DNA of 25,041 nucleotides from a virus (IMGVR_UViG_3300017765_000053:1-25041), one strand, 5' to 3'; shown: positions 7,998-16,182, counted from the first letter of the stretch. The notes: generated by a model not told the origin, from the letters alone. Translations and numbers: made by a program.

Positions 7998-9377
7998 TTA
8001 ATATTCAAGTTTTACACGAATATTTAATTCTCTCTTTTTAGATTTAATTAATGGTTTGCTTAGTTTTGCTATTGCCAATAATTCTCTAGAGTCATTATAC
8101 AATCCAACAGTGGTTATATACGCTTTTGGATCTCCAATAAAGTCATCTTGGAATATATCACCTTGGTCTCCAGTTACATAAGATGGATTATTAGAATAAT
8201 TAAAATCTCCATTTTTTACTCTAACAAAATAAAATGTGCTAGAAACAGTTTCTTTATTTCTTGCTTTAAATCCTTTTTGACCTGATACATATGATCCAGA
8301 TATTGAATGATGCAATTTATAATGATTACTTCCATTTGAATTTGATCCTGTATTAGTTTGGAATCCCATTTTATTATCTAAAATATTACCATCTAAAATA
8401 ATAGTACTATGATCACAATATACAAGTCCGTAATATACAGGAGCAGCTGGGTTATGTACTCCATTAGCAATACTACCAGAAACAACATAATATACATTAC
8501 CAGCATCTTCATTTGAAGCAGATGCTATAGTTGAATCATCAATTAATGTAATAGTTAATGCAGAACCACTTACTTCAACACTACCAGTTGCGTCTAAAGC
8601 AGCCGATGAAGATAAAGTAGATAATGGTAATTCAAAATTTCCTGGATCTAATTTTTCTTTAGTTCTATTTCTTTGGAAGTTAACAACATATATAGAATCA
8701 GTACTTCCTGAAGCAGGTGTTAAAAATCTATTAACTCCTTTTGGTAATAATAATTGTTTATATTGACTATAAATAGCTCTTGTTGCAGAGTCATCAATAC
8801 TATCACTAAGTACAGATCCACTTCCTAATGCATTTCCATATGCTAACGCATATTGTATTGCAGATCCAGTTGCAGAAGGTAATTTTTGAAATACATTAAC
8901 ATAATACGGAGATTGAGCAGCCGTCATTGATTGTGTAAAATAAGTTCTTAATTCTGTTAAGTTATCACTCCATAATCCAGCCGTTACTATTTCTTTTGTT
9001 GCATCTATAACATCACCATTTGCTTCAGATAAATCAAATACTTGAAATGTTTTTCCACCATTTAATATAGCATTTTGATTTTGTATCTGAGTAACATAAT
9101 CGTCAACAGCTTGTCTTTGTATTTCTGCAATAGTAGCTGGAGATATATCTCCACCAGTTCTAGGATCTTGTACAACTGAATCATTTGAAATATTTCCTGC
9201 TACTTGAGCACTTTGCCCAACAGTAACGCCTTCTGAATTAGATAATGCTTCTAACTCAGCAATTCTAGCTTGAGCTGTTGCCGCATCTGGACTAGTAGCT
9301 TCAATTGCTCTCGCAACTTCTGGTGAAACAGCTCCTTGATTTGGTAATTTTTTTAAATCTATTATTTTTTTATTCAT
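7998..9377 (-). CDS. Virion structural protein with shared ITTVGLYN C-terminal module
   Basis: This 459-residue protein has an N-terminal helical, Ala-rich part (1-110) and then a mixed alpha/beta body with repeated Ser-Gly-Ser segments. Its C-terminus (about 420-459, YITTVGLYNDSRELLAIAKL) is clearly related to the end of the 553-residue LamG protein downstream. The preceding GDFN-x2-N-x-S segment is also shared. The type of protein is familiar from marine T4-like phages as a virion structural protein, but I know no function. It has a good ribosome site, TAGGAG, 7 nt before the ATG. It starts 13 nt after the previous gene, so both probably share the promoter at 10074-10083. A hairpin with a T-run follows its stop. 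Confidence 0.75.
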   Translation of the reverse strand: MNKKIIDLKKLPNQGAVSPEVARAIEATSPDAATAQARIAELEALSNSEGVTVGQSAQVAGNISNDSVVQDPRTGGDISPATIAEIQRQAVDDYVTQIQNQNAILNGGKTFQVFDLSEANGDVIDATKEIVTAGLWSDNLTELRTYFTQSMTAAQSPYYVNVFQKLPSATGSAIQYALAYGNALGSGSVLSDSIDDSATRAIYSQYKQLLLPKGVNRFLTPASGSTDSIYVVNFQRNRTKEKLDPGNFELPLSTLSSSAALDATGSVEVSGSALTITLIDDSTIASASNEDAGNVYYVVSGSIANGVHNPAAPVYYGLVYCDHSTIILDGNILDNKMGFQTNTGSNSNGSNHYKLHHSISGSYVSGQKGFKARNKETVSSTFYFVRVKNGDFNYSNNPSYVTGDQGDIFQDDFIGDPKAYITTVGLYNDSRELLAIAKLSKPLIKSKKRELNIRVKLEY

Positions 9378-9390
9378 TAGTTAACTCCTA

Positions 9391-10053
9391 TTAACCTCTT
9401 TGTGCAGTTGCTAAATTAACAGCTTTTATAGTTAAACTTATACTAGTGCTACCGCCGGTTTCATTTCCTACGATCGTAATAGTAGCTGTTTTGTCTTTTG
9501 ATAATTGTTTTCCTACTAACCTAAATCCACCTTTACTCAATGCTGCTACACTAGTAGCTTCTGCATTTGCAGAAATGCTAGGTACAGTTGGTAAAATATT
9601 ACTAGTAATTTCTTGTCCTACAGCAGATGTAATTAATGCAGTAGATGAATCAGATAAAATTGCTGAATATCCAAATGTAGAATTTGCATTATTTAATCCA
9701 AATGTCGAAGCTTGTATAACAGCTGACTGTCCTGCATTTAATGTTATACTTGTTTTGTCTACTTGTACCGTTGGTATTCTTGTTGTAGTATTATTATCTA
9801 ATGTTAGCAATCTACTTTTCATTGCTTGAGTTTCATCTGGAAGTGCTTCTGTTAATGGTAAATTTTCAATAACTATACCATAATAGTCTGTTCCTAATGA
9901 ATGATTTGGATTCCATAAATCATAATCAATTTCATCATCTGCTAACGCAAATTGTGTTATATTAAAAGATCCATCTCCTTTAGCTAGTAATTCACGTCCC
10001 TTATTTGTTAAGATTGCGTCTACTGTTACAGAAGTATTATCTAAGTATCCCAT
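9391..10053 (-). CDS. Widespread T4-like virion structural protein with Ig-like tail
   Basis: The first 90 of 220 residues (MGYLDNTSVTVDAILTNKGR, then LLAKGDGSFNITQFALADDEIDY) match a very common structural protein of marine T4-like phages as I recall it; its exact place in the virion is unknown to me. From about 95 the sequence changes to VDKTSITLNAGQSAVIQAST...ATITIVGNETGG...SLTIKAV, a bacterial Ig-like (BIG2-type) beta-sandwich, often a surface decoration. The fusion therefore looks like a conserved core plus a variable adhesion domain. A late-type element lies 20 nt before the start, followed by AAAAAAAAGGGAA as ribosome site. Confidence 0.75.
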   Translation of the reverse strand: MGYLDNTSVTVDAILTNKGRELLAKGDGSFNITQFALADDEIDYDLWNPNHSLGTDYYGIVIENLPLTEALPDETQAMKSRLLTLDNNTTTRIPTVQVDKTSITLNAGQSAVIQASTFGLNNANSTFGYSAILSDSSTALITSAVGQEITSNILPTVPSISANAEATSVAALSKGGFRLVGKQLSKDKTATITIVGNETGGSTSISLTIKAVNLATAQRG

Positions 10054-10073
10054 TGTTATTCCCTTTTTTTTAT

Positions 10074-10083
10074 ATAAATATTA
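10074..10083 (-). promoter_or_regulatory. Late-promoter-like element TAATATTTAT
   Basis: The exact 10-mer lies on the minus strand 20 nt before the ATG at 10053. It is flanked by a T-run and an A-run (A9 at 10090-10098 and T8 at 10064-10071 on the plus strand) that could pair as an A/T-only stem with the element in the loop. The second arm leads straight into the GGG ribosome site. Confidence 0.6.
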
Positions 10084-10123
10084 CGTTCTAAAAAAAAATG
10101 CTGTATTATTGTTTTTATTATTA

Positions 10124-11800
10124 TTATCCTTTAACATCAAATAATCCTTTACTTCCAGGCGGCTCTATATATAATTTATTTCCTGTAGTTATAGAAACTT
10201 CAATAACTGGCTTTCCATCTGGAGTGTCTTTTGAATTAACATTATAATCTGGACTAGATATTTTACAGCCGTTAAATCTATGATTAGCTATTCCGGTAGG
10301 AAGATAATCTTGAAATTCAGCTACTCGTAATTCAGATCCAGTAATACCTAATTTATATCTAGTTTTGTTAAATTCTGATAATCTACTACTAGTTATGAAT
10401 AAAGATATAGCTTCTGACTCCCAATAAGGTGTAGATGATGTAACAAACGAACTGCCGGAAAAAATTATACTAGTGTGTGAATATACAGTTCCAGCATACG
10501 GATCTTTATTGGTTATTAATCTTGCATTATAATTTACAGCTGTTCCTTCTATATTAAAAAATTCTAAGTTACTATTTTGTAATTTACACTCATAATCTAT
10601 TAATGCAATACTAGTAACGTCTGTCTTAGTAGTTTCAATAGATCCAGATGCAGTTGTTTGATAAGCACCATCTATATCCGGGTTTGTATCAAATGAAGCT
10701 GACGCAATAAATTGATCGGTTGCTTCTATGAGATTATCTCCTATTACAGGCAATGAAGCTGAAGCAAATGATTGCCATTTTCCTTGCATGAGGTTATCCC
10801 CAATTACCGGTAATGAAGACGATGCAAATGATTGCCATTTGCCTTCTACAAGATTGTCTCCAACTGCAGGTAATGAAGCCGACGCAAATATCTGCACTTT
10901 GTTATCATTTATGTCTGGAGCGGCAAATAATTCTGTTACAAAATTTTCTTGAGAGCCAGATAAAATTTCAAAATCTCTGAATATATCACCTTCTGGATTC
11001 AGTCTACTTGCACTAGGAATAACAAAATCAGGTACGTGTATTTCAGATAAATGAGTTTGATTTAATTTTGATATTTCTGTTAATGCAGTGTTTTTACTTC
11101 TTTCAATAATAGTTGGCTGTATTAATAATCCTAATATTTTTTCAGATCTAGCAGGTAATAATTGTTCTAATTGCTTAAAGAAAGATAAATCAAATAAAGA
11201 AAATATTCGTAGATATGAATTCATATCATTCTTAGTTGAATATTTTTTCCAATACTCACGAGACGTATTAATTAAATCAGGGTATGTATATCTATTTTCT
11301 TTTGCACGTGGATCTCCAATTAAATCATCCAATATTGTAAATCCTAATTGAGCAATAATATCATCATTGATCATTGTTTGAGGAGAATAATATATTCCCA
11401 ACTTATTAGAATCTAAAGGAGCAGTATCAAATCCATTTCTAGTAGCTCTATTTTCTACATTTAATGTGTTAAGTAACTCAGTTGATTCAATTCTTACTTT
11501 ATTATCATCAAACGTACCGCCCCCTAATGATATTCCATCAAAATAATATGTTTCTTCTATAGAATCATATGGAGTACTATTTGTCCACGCTGGATATCCA
11601 GATCCGGTAAATGATGCTGATATAGTTGTTCCAATATCAGGTTGTACTCCAGTTAAACTACTAGTAGCTGCGTGATTAATTTTTTGAGTTAAAGGAGTTC
11701 TAAAAACTAATTCGTCATATGCATCTACATTTCCATCATATGCAGACGGAGCTTTTGTATGATTAGTATATGGAGCATCATTTAAACTACCGGTCCACAT
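10124..11800 (-). CDS. C-terminal part of split LamG/tandem-repeat virion protein
   Basis: The 558 residues from the ATG at 11800 begin MWTGSLNDAPYTNH. The frame is open further upstream to 11995, directly after the TAA that ends the 560-residue protein, and in the same frame. The start MWTGSL is the last strand of a LamG-type fold, so 11800 is unlikely to be the natural beginning of a domain. No strong ribosome site precedes it (AGGA about 20 nt away). Residues near 285-350 carry a 20-residue tandem repeat (KWQSFASASLPVIGDNL type). The remainder is Ser/Thr-rich beta sequence ending PPGSKGLFDVKG. Probably part of a large tail or fibre protein; whether it is made separately, by read-through, or not at all cannot be told here. 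Confidence 0.65.
   Translation of the reverse strand: MWTGSLNDAPYTNHTKAPSAYDGNVDAYDELVFRTPLTQKINHAATSSLTGVQPDIGTTISASFTGSGYPAWTNSTPYDSIEETYYFDGISLGGGTFDDNKVRIESTELLNTLNVENRATRNGFDTAPLDSNKLGIYYSPQTMINDDIIAQLGFTILDDLIGDPRAKENRYTYPDLINTSREYWKKYSTKNDMNSYLRIFSLFDLSFFKQLEQLLPARSEKILGLLIQPTIIERSKNTALTEISKLNQTHLSEIHVPDFVIPSASRLNPEGDIFRDFEILSGSQENFVTELFAAPDINDNKVQIFASASLPAVGDNLVEGKWQSFASSSLPVIGDNLMQGKWQSFASASLPVIGDNLIEATDQFIASASFDTNPDIDGAYQTTASGSIETTKTDVTSIALIDYECKLQNSNLEFFNIEGTAVNYNARLITNKDPYAGTVYSHTSIIFSGSSFVTSSTPYWESEAISLFITSSRLSEFNKTRYKLGITGSELRVAEFQDYLPTGIANHRFNGCKISSPDYNVNSKDTPDGKPVIEVSITTGNKLYIEPPGSKGLFDVKG
10704..10883 (-). repeat. Three 60-bp tandem repeats in the virion protein gene
   Basis: Units start at 10704, 10764 and 10824, each 60 nt, with a partial unit from 10884. 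They encode 20-residue repeats of the form WQSFASASLPVIGDNLxxGK. The two central units are most alike and the outer ones have drifted. The length is an exact multiple of three, so copy changes keep the frame. Confidence 0.85.
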
Positions 11801-11998
11801 ACGTAATTCTTGTACTTGTCCTAATAAACGACTTCCGCCAGATGTGCCTCCTATTAATACAGTCCCAGGATTAGAAAATGAGCCAGTTGCTGATGCAGAA
11901 ACAGTATTGATAATTTTTCCAAATTTTGATTTTTTTGCTAATACTTCAATACTATTATTAGAACCAGTACGTAATAATGCAGTTAAATAATCACCTTA
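11801..11998 (-). other. In-frame TAA and open continuation joining two ORFs
   Basis: The TAA at 11996-11998 ends the 560-residue protein (…SAEIEMF). The same frame then continues with 65 sense codons, GDYLTALLRTGSNNSIEVLA to GGSRLLGQVQELR, into the ATG at 11800. The 65 residues read as normal protein and complete a LamG-type fold (TALLRT strand, IEVLAKK, VLIGG, GQVQELRMW). From 13678 to 10124 there are 1184 codons with this single internal stop. The local sequence is ATG TTT TAA GGT GAT. Confidence 0.85.
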
Positions 11999-13678
11999 AA
12001 ACATTTCAATTTCAGCTGATGAAGTGCCGTTGATTTGTATTCTTCCCATTGTTCCTCTAGAAAATTCTAAAGTTACATCATTGCCGCCGGCTGAGAATAA
12101 ATTCATTGTTCCTGGAACTAATGGATTCTTTAAAACATTATCAGTTCTAAATCTTAATTCAACTGCTCCAATTGTTTGATTATAATCAACTCTAACAACA
12201 CCGGTTGTATTTTTAATTAAATCTAATGAATAATCAAAATTTAATTTTTCATATGATGGAGGCCTTTTAAGTCGTGGACCGCCATATTCTTGAATAGTTA
12301 TTAATGATTGAGGTACTCCATAACAAGCTAATAATGCTTGCACACTACGTTTAGTTCCTTTACTTTTTAATAATCCAGGAATGTTATTAACAATTCTTCG
12401 CCATATACCATATGTAACATCACGAAGTGGTAATGATGGATCTCCTACACTATTTGAACCAGTTAGTGGTGTTCCATTACTGTCAGTACCTAATGTGTAT
12501 TCCCATAAATCAGTTGATTGTGCACCATTAGTCAATTTCCATCCAAATTGTTTAGCTACAGTATATAATAATTCATTTGGCATACCTTGTTTAGGATGCT
12601 CATCTCTAGGATTAATTAAAGTCATTGCATTTATATATGTATATAATATATCATAATGATGCCCTAACATGTTAACAAATGTAGATAATTGTTCATTATT
12701 TTCATCTAACAACATGAACTCTGGAATACTTCTTATTAATCGATTATTATTTCTAAGATCATATATAGAAGCACTTTCATGTATTCTAGTATACCAAGAT
12801 TCAAAATTACTGCTTGTTACCGAATATAACTCAAACGGATAAGTACTATTAGATTTAGGAGCTGGGCTTATATAACTTCCAGTAACAAATTCTACAACTG
12901 GATTAGCTACTGGAATATCATGAGTGAATATTTTTGAAGATGAATCATAATATAAATATTGCTCAAATTGATCCATTCCTCCAATTAAATTTGTATATAA
13001 ATTATTGAAATCGGCTGCATTTGCTATAGCTGCTGATCCAGATAATAATCCAGCTGATGCAGATTGAGCAGTATAGTATTCTAATAATTCAATTTTATAT
13101 TTAAAATTATCCAATCGTTCTGTTGCTGAACTATAAAAGACAAAATTATTAAAATCACCAAAATCAATATTTAATTTAACCCCGCCTAAACTACCAGAAA
13201 AATAACTATCAATTATTTGTTGAGATGTTTGCATTGACGACCCTAATAAATCGCTCCATGATTTTAAAGTTGTTGCATTTGATGTATCTTGTTCTGCAGA
13301 AGCTTCCCAATTTGTTCCTTGCAACACATTAAATGTAATCTGATCTAATACTTCTGAAACAGAAATATTATCTACATATGGTAATTTATTTTCTCTAACA
13401 ATCCAACATTTAAAGTTTTTCTCAATATCATCATCTAGTGGTTTATATAACTTAACAAATAAATATTTTCCTACAACTACACTATTAACAAATAAATTTG
13501 TTTTATTTCTTGAAAAATTTAATAGAAAACTAAAATTATTATTGTCTGTTAATGCAGTTTGTCTTCCAGCAACATTATTAATATATTGATTAATTGATAA
13601 TAAAAATTTTGGATTAGTTTCGTCAATTGCACGTAAACGTACTTCTGTTCTATCTGGAGATATATCATCGATTGCCAT
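11996..13678 (-). CDS. Virion protein with LamG fold cut by the stop codon (N-terminal part)
   Basis: This 560-residue protein starts MAIDDISPDRTEVRLRAIDE and contains LLNFSRNKTNLFVNSVVVGK, a mixed central body, and a helical stretch around 330-400 (EFMLLDENNEQLSTFVNMLG, INPRDEHPKQGM). Residues 400-480 include RRIVNNIPGLLKSKGTKRSVQ. From about 490 a LamG-type beta fold begins (AVELRFRTDN, DVTLEFSRGTMGRIQING) but is cut at SAEIEMF. The start overlaps the stop of the upstream 125-residue gene as TAATG, so translation is probably coupled. In related phages I recall the segments corresponding to the 125-residue protein, this one and the downstream one lying in one large tail or structural protein; this is from memory and was not checked. 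Confidence 0.75.
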   Translation of the reverse strand: MAIDDISPDRTEVRLRAIDETNPKFLLSINQYINNVAGRQTALTDNNNFSFLLNFSRNKTNLFVNSVVVGKYLFVKLYKPLDDDIEKNFKCWIVRENKLPYVDNISVSEVLDQITFNVLQGTNWEASAEQDTSNATTLKSWSDLLGSSMQTSQQIIDSYFSGSLGGVKLNIDFGDFNNFVFYSSATERLDNFKYKIELLEYYTAQSASAGLLSGSAAIANAADFNNLYTNLIGGMDQFEQYLYYDSSSKIFTHDIPVANPVVEFVTGSYISPAPKSNSTYPFELYSVTSSNFESWYTRIHESASIYDLRNNNRLIRSIPEFMLLDENNEQLSTFVNMLGHHYDILYTYINAMTLINPRDEHPKQGMPNELLYTVAKQFGWKLTNGAQSTDLWEYTLGTDSNGTPLTGSNSVGDPSLPLRDVTYGIWRRIVNNIPGLLKSKGTKRSVQALLACYGVPQSLITIQEYGGPRLKRPPSYEKLNFDYSLDLIKNTTGVVRVDYNQTIGAVELRFRTDNVLKNPLVPGTMNLFSAGGNDVTLEFSRGTMGRIQINGTSSAEIEMF

Positions 13679-14055
13679 TAATGGGGCATTATAACTTCAA
13701 GTATATTTACAAAAAAGTTTAATATTATTCTATAATTGCCAGATGTTAATTCTAACTTTCTAAGTTCTTGACTTAAATTAAATTTAACAGGACTTGTTAA
13801 TTGTATTTGAGCTCCATCTTTAGTAAAAGCTGCTTGATCAAAATTTTCAAGATCTACTTTGTGTTTTCCAGTAATCCATGTATCTCCAGAATAAACATGA
13901 AATTCATTTGATGCATTAGCAGTCCCTAGATTTACTTCACCATATTGAAATAACGATTTTTTAAATAGATCTAGATCGTTTGCATCATACCTCTCAGCAT
14001 TAGTTGCTTTTGATTCATTTAAAAGTTTATCTTTATTTGTGTACTGCGTTAACAT
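13678..14055 (-). CDS. Small structural protein, probable N-terminal piece of the large LamG protein
   Basis: This 125-residue protein has a YSGDTWITGKHKVD segment and ends VKFNLSQELRKLELTSGNYR then IILNFFVNILEVIMPH. It overlaps the next gene by one base (TAATG) and the two frames differ by -1. The end of this protein and the DISPDRTEVRLR start of the next read like consecutive parts of one structural protein, which suggests an ancestral gene that has been split, with coupled translation replacing covalent linkage. I see no convincing slippery heptamer at the junction. Upstream there is only a weak match to the late element (TAATACTTAG, 14064-14073) and no strong ribosome site. Confidence 0.6.
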   Translation of the reverse strand: MLTQYTNKDKLLNESKATNAERYDANDLDLFKKSLFQYGEVNLGTANASNEFHVYSGDTWITGKHKVDLENFDQAAFTKDGAQIQLTSPVKFNLSQELRKLELTSGNYRIILNFFVNILEVIMPH

Positions 14056-14063
14056 ATTATATT

Positions 14064-14073
14064 CTAAGTATTA
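14064..14073 (-). promoter_or_regulatory. Possible degenerate late-promoter element TAATACTTAG
   Basis: It matches 8 of 10 positions of TAATATTTAT, a few nt before the ATG at 14055. The short spacing is like the site before 16146. It lies in the 31-nt gap after the 14087-15670 gene. Weak support. Confidence 0.25.
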
Positions 14074-14086
14074 AATTAATTTACTA

Positions 14087-15670
14087 TCATCCACCTTTTT
14101 TTCCAAATGGAAGTTTATCCAACATTGCCTTTATTTGAGCAGCTTGTTTAGCTTTAATAGCATCTAGTTCCGCTTGGGATAGTGGATTTGGCTGTATAGT
14201 AGATGTAAATGATGATTCTCCAGTCGCCTTATCAGCTTCTGTATTACCTTTATCTTTAAACACTTTGTCCAAGGCTGCTTTTGCTGCTGCTGCTTTTGCT
14301 GCTAGTGATGCTTTAACTGCTGCAATTCGTTTAGATTCACGGTCTTGCCAAACTCTATATGCCGCGTCTTCTTTTGCTTTTTTCTCTCTTGCTGCCTTTG
14401 CTGCAGCTGCAGCATTTTTAGCTAATTGTTCTTTATTAGGAGATCCAGGTCCAATAGCTGGAAGTAAATCTTGTGTGCGTATATCATATCCGCCATATTT
14501 CTTTTTTGGAAGTATTACTTGTTTACCATAATATTTGCTTCTTTGATTGTAATCAGCAACACCTTTTCCAGGATCATCAATAAATTGTACTTCCCAATAA
14601 CAAGCGTTTGTCAGATAATAACCTCCGTTACTACCATTTGTTTCAACTTCCCAATAATCAAATTCTTTCATTACTCTAGGATCTATTATATAATGCAGAT
14701 TACATGGGATAGATTGGTTCTTATTACCTGGATTATCTATGGCCCATTGCCTCCCTCGATATTCTCTATATCTTCTATAATTGATACTTGCTTGAACCCG
14801 ACCATGTGCATCATATATAGATTTTCCATCATTTCCAGTCGGACTATCATAATGCCATCCAGATACCGCAGAACGCCTACTAAGCCATATATTAAATTCA
14901 GTATCATAATCATATGGATACGGAACTCCTTCTACCGGAGGAGGATTATATTTTACTTCAGGTTTACCCGCTGCATATCTCAGCCTCATCGTTGCCTCAT
15001 CAGAACCTTTCATTTGAAACCTAAATTGTATTTTAAATTTGATAACTTTACCTTGTTCTTGACAAGATTTTATAATGTCTGGCGTCAAATAAAACTTGCC
15101 GTCTATTAATGGCTGTCCATATATTGTTTGGAAAAACGGAGCGGCTCTTTTACCTTCTCCCCAACCAGTCCCATTCTTTTCATAAATATTCCACGTGGAT
15201 TGCCATCTTACACTAGTTCTTTTATACTGGCCCTCCCCTAATTTAGGATAAACTGAAATAGGTATTTGATGATATCCGCTTATATTATCTGGTGCATCTT
15301 TTTCTAGACTTTTTTGTACATTTTCTAATATATCAATATTTTGATCTGGTATTGAAAAATCAGCTACATTAAGCTTTGTGGTTGGCGGAAATTTATAATA
15401 ACTAAATGCTGTATCAATATTTTTAACAACTGACCTGTTTGTGTAATTTTTTCTTATTTGTTCAAATATTATTGAATTTTCATTATTAGCAGGTATATTA
15501 TTTTTATCAGCTCTGCTTAATAAACGACGCGATTCATTTTCTTTTTTAGTTATAACTGAGTCAATCTTTCGTTTTTTAGGTTTATTTTTTGTAAATTTCT
15601 TTTTTGGACGACCCATTTTTACTTGATCTACCTTTTTATTCTTAGATTTACTATTTGAATAACTAGCCAT
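14087..15670 (-). CDS. Basic, Ala-rich probable virion protein of unknown function
   Basis: The 527 residues have three parts: a very basic N-terminus (1-55, many Lys/Arg, for example GRPKKKFTKNKPKKRK), a globular body (55-405) rich in Tyr, Trp and Arg, for example the SINYRRYREYRGRQWAID segment, and an Ala/Lys-rich helical region (414-475) before PFGKKGG. I do not recognise a family. The basic N-terminus could bind nucleic acid or an acidic partner, and the helix could be a coiled coil. It sits among structural genes, and its ATG overlaps the stop of the upstream 158-residue gene as TAATG behind GGAGATG, so it is co-translated. By eye the base composition is less AT-rich than the neighbours and codon choice looks more mixed, which hints at a different origin. 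Confidence 0.7.
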   Translation of the reverse strand: MASYSNSKSKNKKVDQVKMGRPKKKFTKNKPKKRKIDSVITKKENESRRLLSRADKNNIPANNENSIIFEQIRKNYTNRSVVKNIDTAFSYYKFPPTTKLNVADFSIPDQNIDILENVQKSLEKDAPDNISGYHQIPISVYPKLGEGQYKRTSVRWQSTWNIYEKNGTGWGEGKRAAPFFQTIYGQPLIDGKFYLTPDIIKSCQEQGKVIKFKIQFRFQMKGSDEATMRLRYAAGKPEVKYNPPPVEGVPYPYDYDTEFNIWLSRRSAVSGWHYDSPTGNDGKSIYDAHGRVQASINYRRYREYRGRQWAIDNPGNKNQSIPCNLHYIIDPRVMKEFDYWEVETNGSNGGYYLTNACYWEVQFIDDPGKGVADYNQRSKYYGKQVILPKKKYGGYDIRTQDLLPAIGPGSPNKEQLAKNAAAAAKAAREKKAKEDAAYRVWQDRESKRIAAVKASLAAKAAAAKAALDKVFKDKGNTEADKATGESSFTSTIQPNPLSQAELDAIKAKQAAQIKAMLDKLPFGKKGG

Positions 15671-16146
15671 TATTCATCTCCTATATTTATAATAACTGAT
15701 CCATTTTTATCACGATTGTTTAAGTCTTTTAAATTTGTCTTAAAAAAAATACCTTTTTTATTATATTGTAAATACATAGCATATTCAACAGGTGTAGGTG
15801 TAGGCGTACTTATTGGTTTTGATTTCTTCTTTTTCTTTTTGTTTTTTCGATCTTTGTCTTTATATTGAAATCTTTTATCTTTTTTATCAAAATAAACTGG
15901 GTCTTTTTTTGTACGTTTTGGAGTTTCATCAATATTGGTGCTATCAGTACTATATTCTGTTACATAAGAAAGTAATGATTCGTCCCCATCCCCCGGACTA
16001 CCTACAGAAGTGGCTCGATCACTAACTGAAAATTCATCTACTATTTTTTCTACTGACTTAGCTTTACGATTGACAATCTTCTCTGTTTCTTTAGCAGAAG
16101 TTCTAGGTAATTGTTTTAATATGTTAATTAACTTAGTTTGAATCAT
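15670..16146 (-). CDS. Small Lys-rich hypothetical protein
   Basis: This 158-residue protein starts MIQTKLINILKQLPRTSAKE. It has a Ser/Asp-rich middle, a strongly basic stretch near 95-110 (DRKNKKKKKKSKP) followed by STPTPTPVE, and a small beta-type end (YAMYLQYNKKGIFF...SVIINIGDE). No family is recognised. It overlaps the start of the basic 527-residue protein (TAATG), and both proteins carry Lys-rich regions next to ordinary segments, so they may act together. A late-type element lies unusually close to the ATG (6 nt), leaving almost no leader. Confidence 0.55.
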   Translation of the reverse strand: MIQTKLINILKQLPRTSAKETEKIVNRKAKSVEKIVDEFSVSDRATSVGSPGDGDESLLSYVTEYSTDSTNIDETPKRTKKDPVYFDKKDKRFQYKDKDRKNKKKKKKSKPISTPTPTPVEYAMYLQYNKKGIFFKTNLKDLNNRDKNGSVIINIGDE

Positions 16147-16152
16147 ATATCT

Positions 16153-16162
16153 ATAAATATTA
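16153..16162 (-). promoter_or_regulatory. Late-promoter-like element TAATATTTAT, close to ATG
   Basis: The exact 10-mer is followed by AGATAT and then the ATG at 16146. A transcript starting 6-7 nt after the element would begin at or inside the start codon, so either translation is leaderless or another start is used. No Shine-Dalgarno sequence is visible. Confidence 0.5.
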
Positions 16163-16182
16163 AACTAAAAAATTATGAATAA

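Noticed and set aside
9446-9829. 127-codon plus-strand open frame
   Set aside because: Antisense to the Ig-like part of the 220-residue structural protein; no start signals; composition typical of a shadow frame.
10071-10083. TATAAATA on the plus strand as a rightward T4-type late promoter
   Set aside because: No plus-strand gene follows here or at the other copies; position tracks minus-strand starts. Bidirectional firing remains possible and is noted in the findings.
10728-10952. Plus-strand frame with RLSPITGNE repeats
   Set aside because: The repeats are only the antisense reading of the 60-bp tandem repeats of the minus-strand gene.
11996-11998. Genome-wide recoding of TAA as a sense codon
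   Set aside because: Nearly all other genes in the window end at TAA with the next gene starting right there, so TAA is used as a normal stop.
13670-13690. Programmed -1 frameshift joining the 125- and 560-residue proteins
   Set aside because: No slippery heptamer (re-pairing at CCC/CAT is poor) and no clear downstream structure; an ATG exists exactly at the overlap, so coupled re-initiation is simpler.
14471-15109. 212-codon plus-strand open frame
   Set aside because: It lies fully opposite a well-supported minus-strand gene, has no ribosome site and its translation (many Ile, Tyr, Phe, Arg) looks like antisense.
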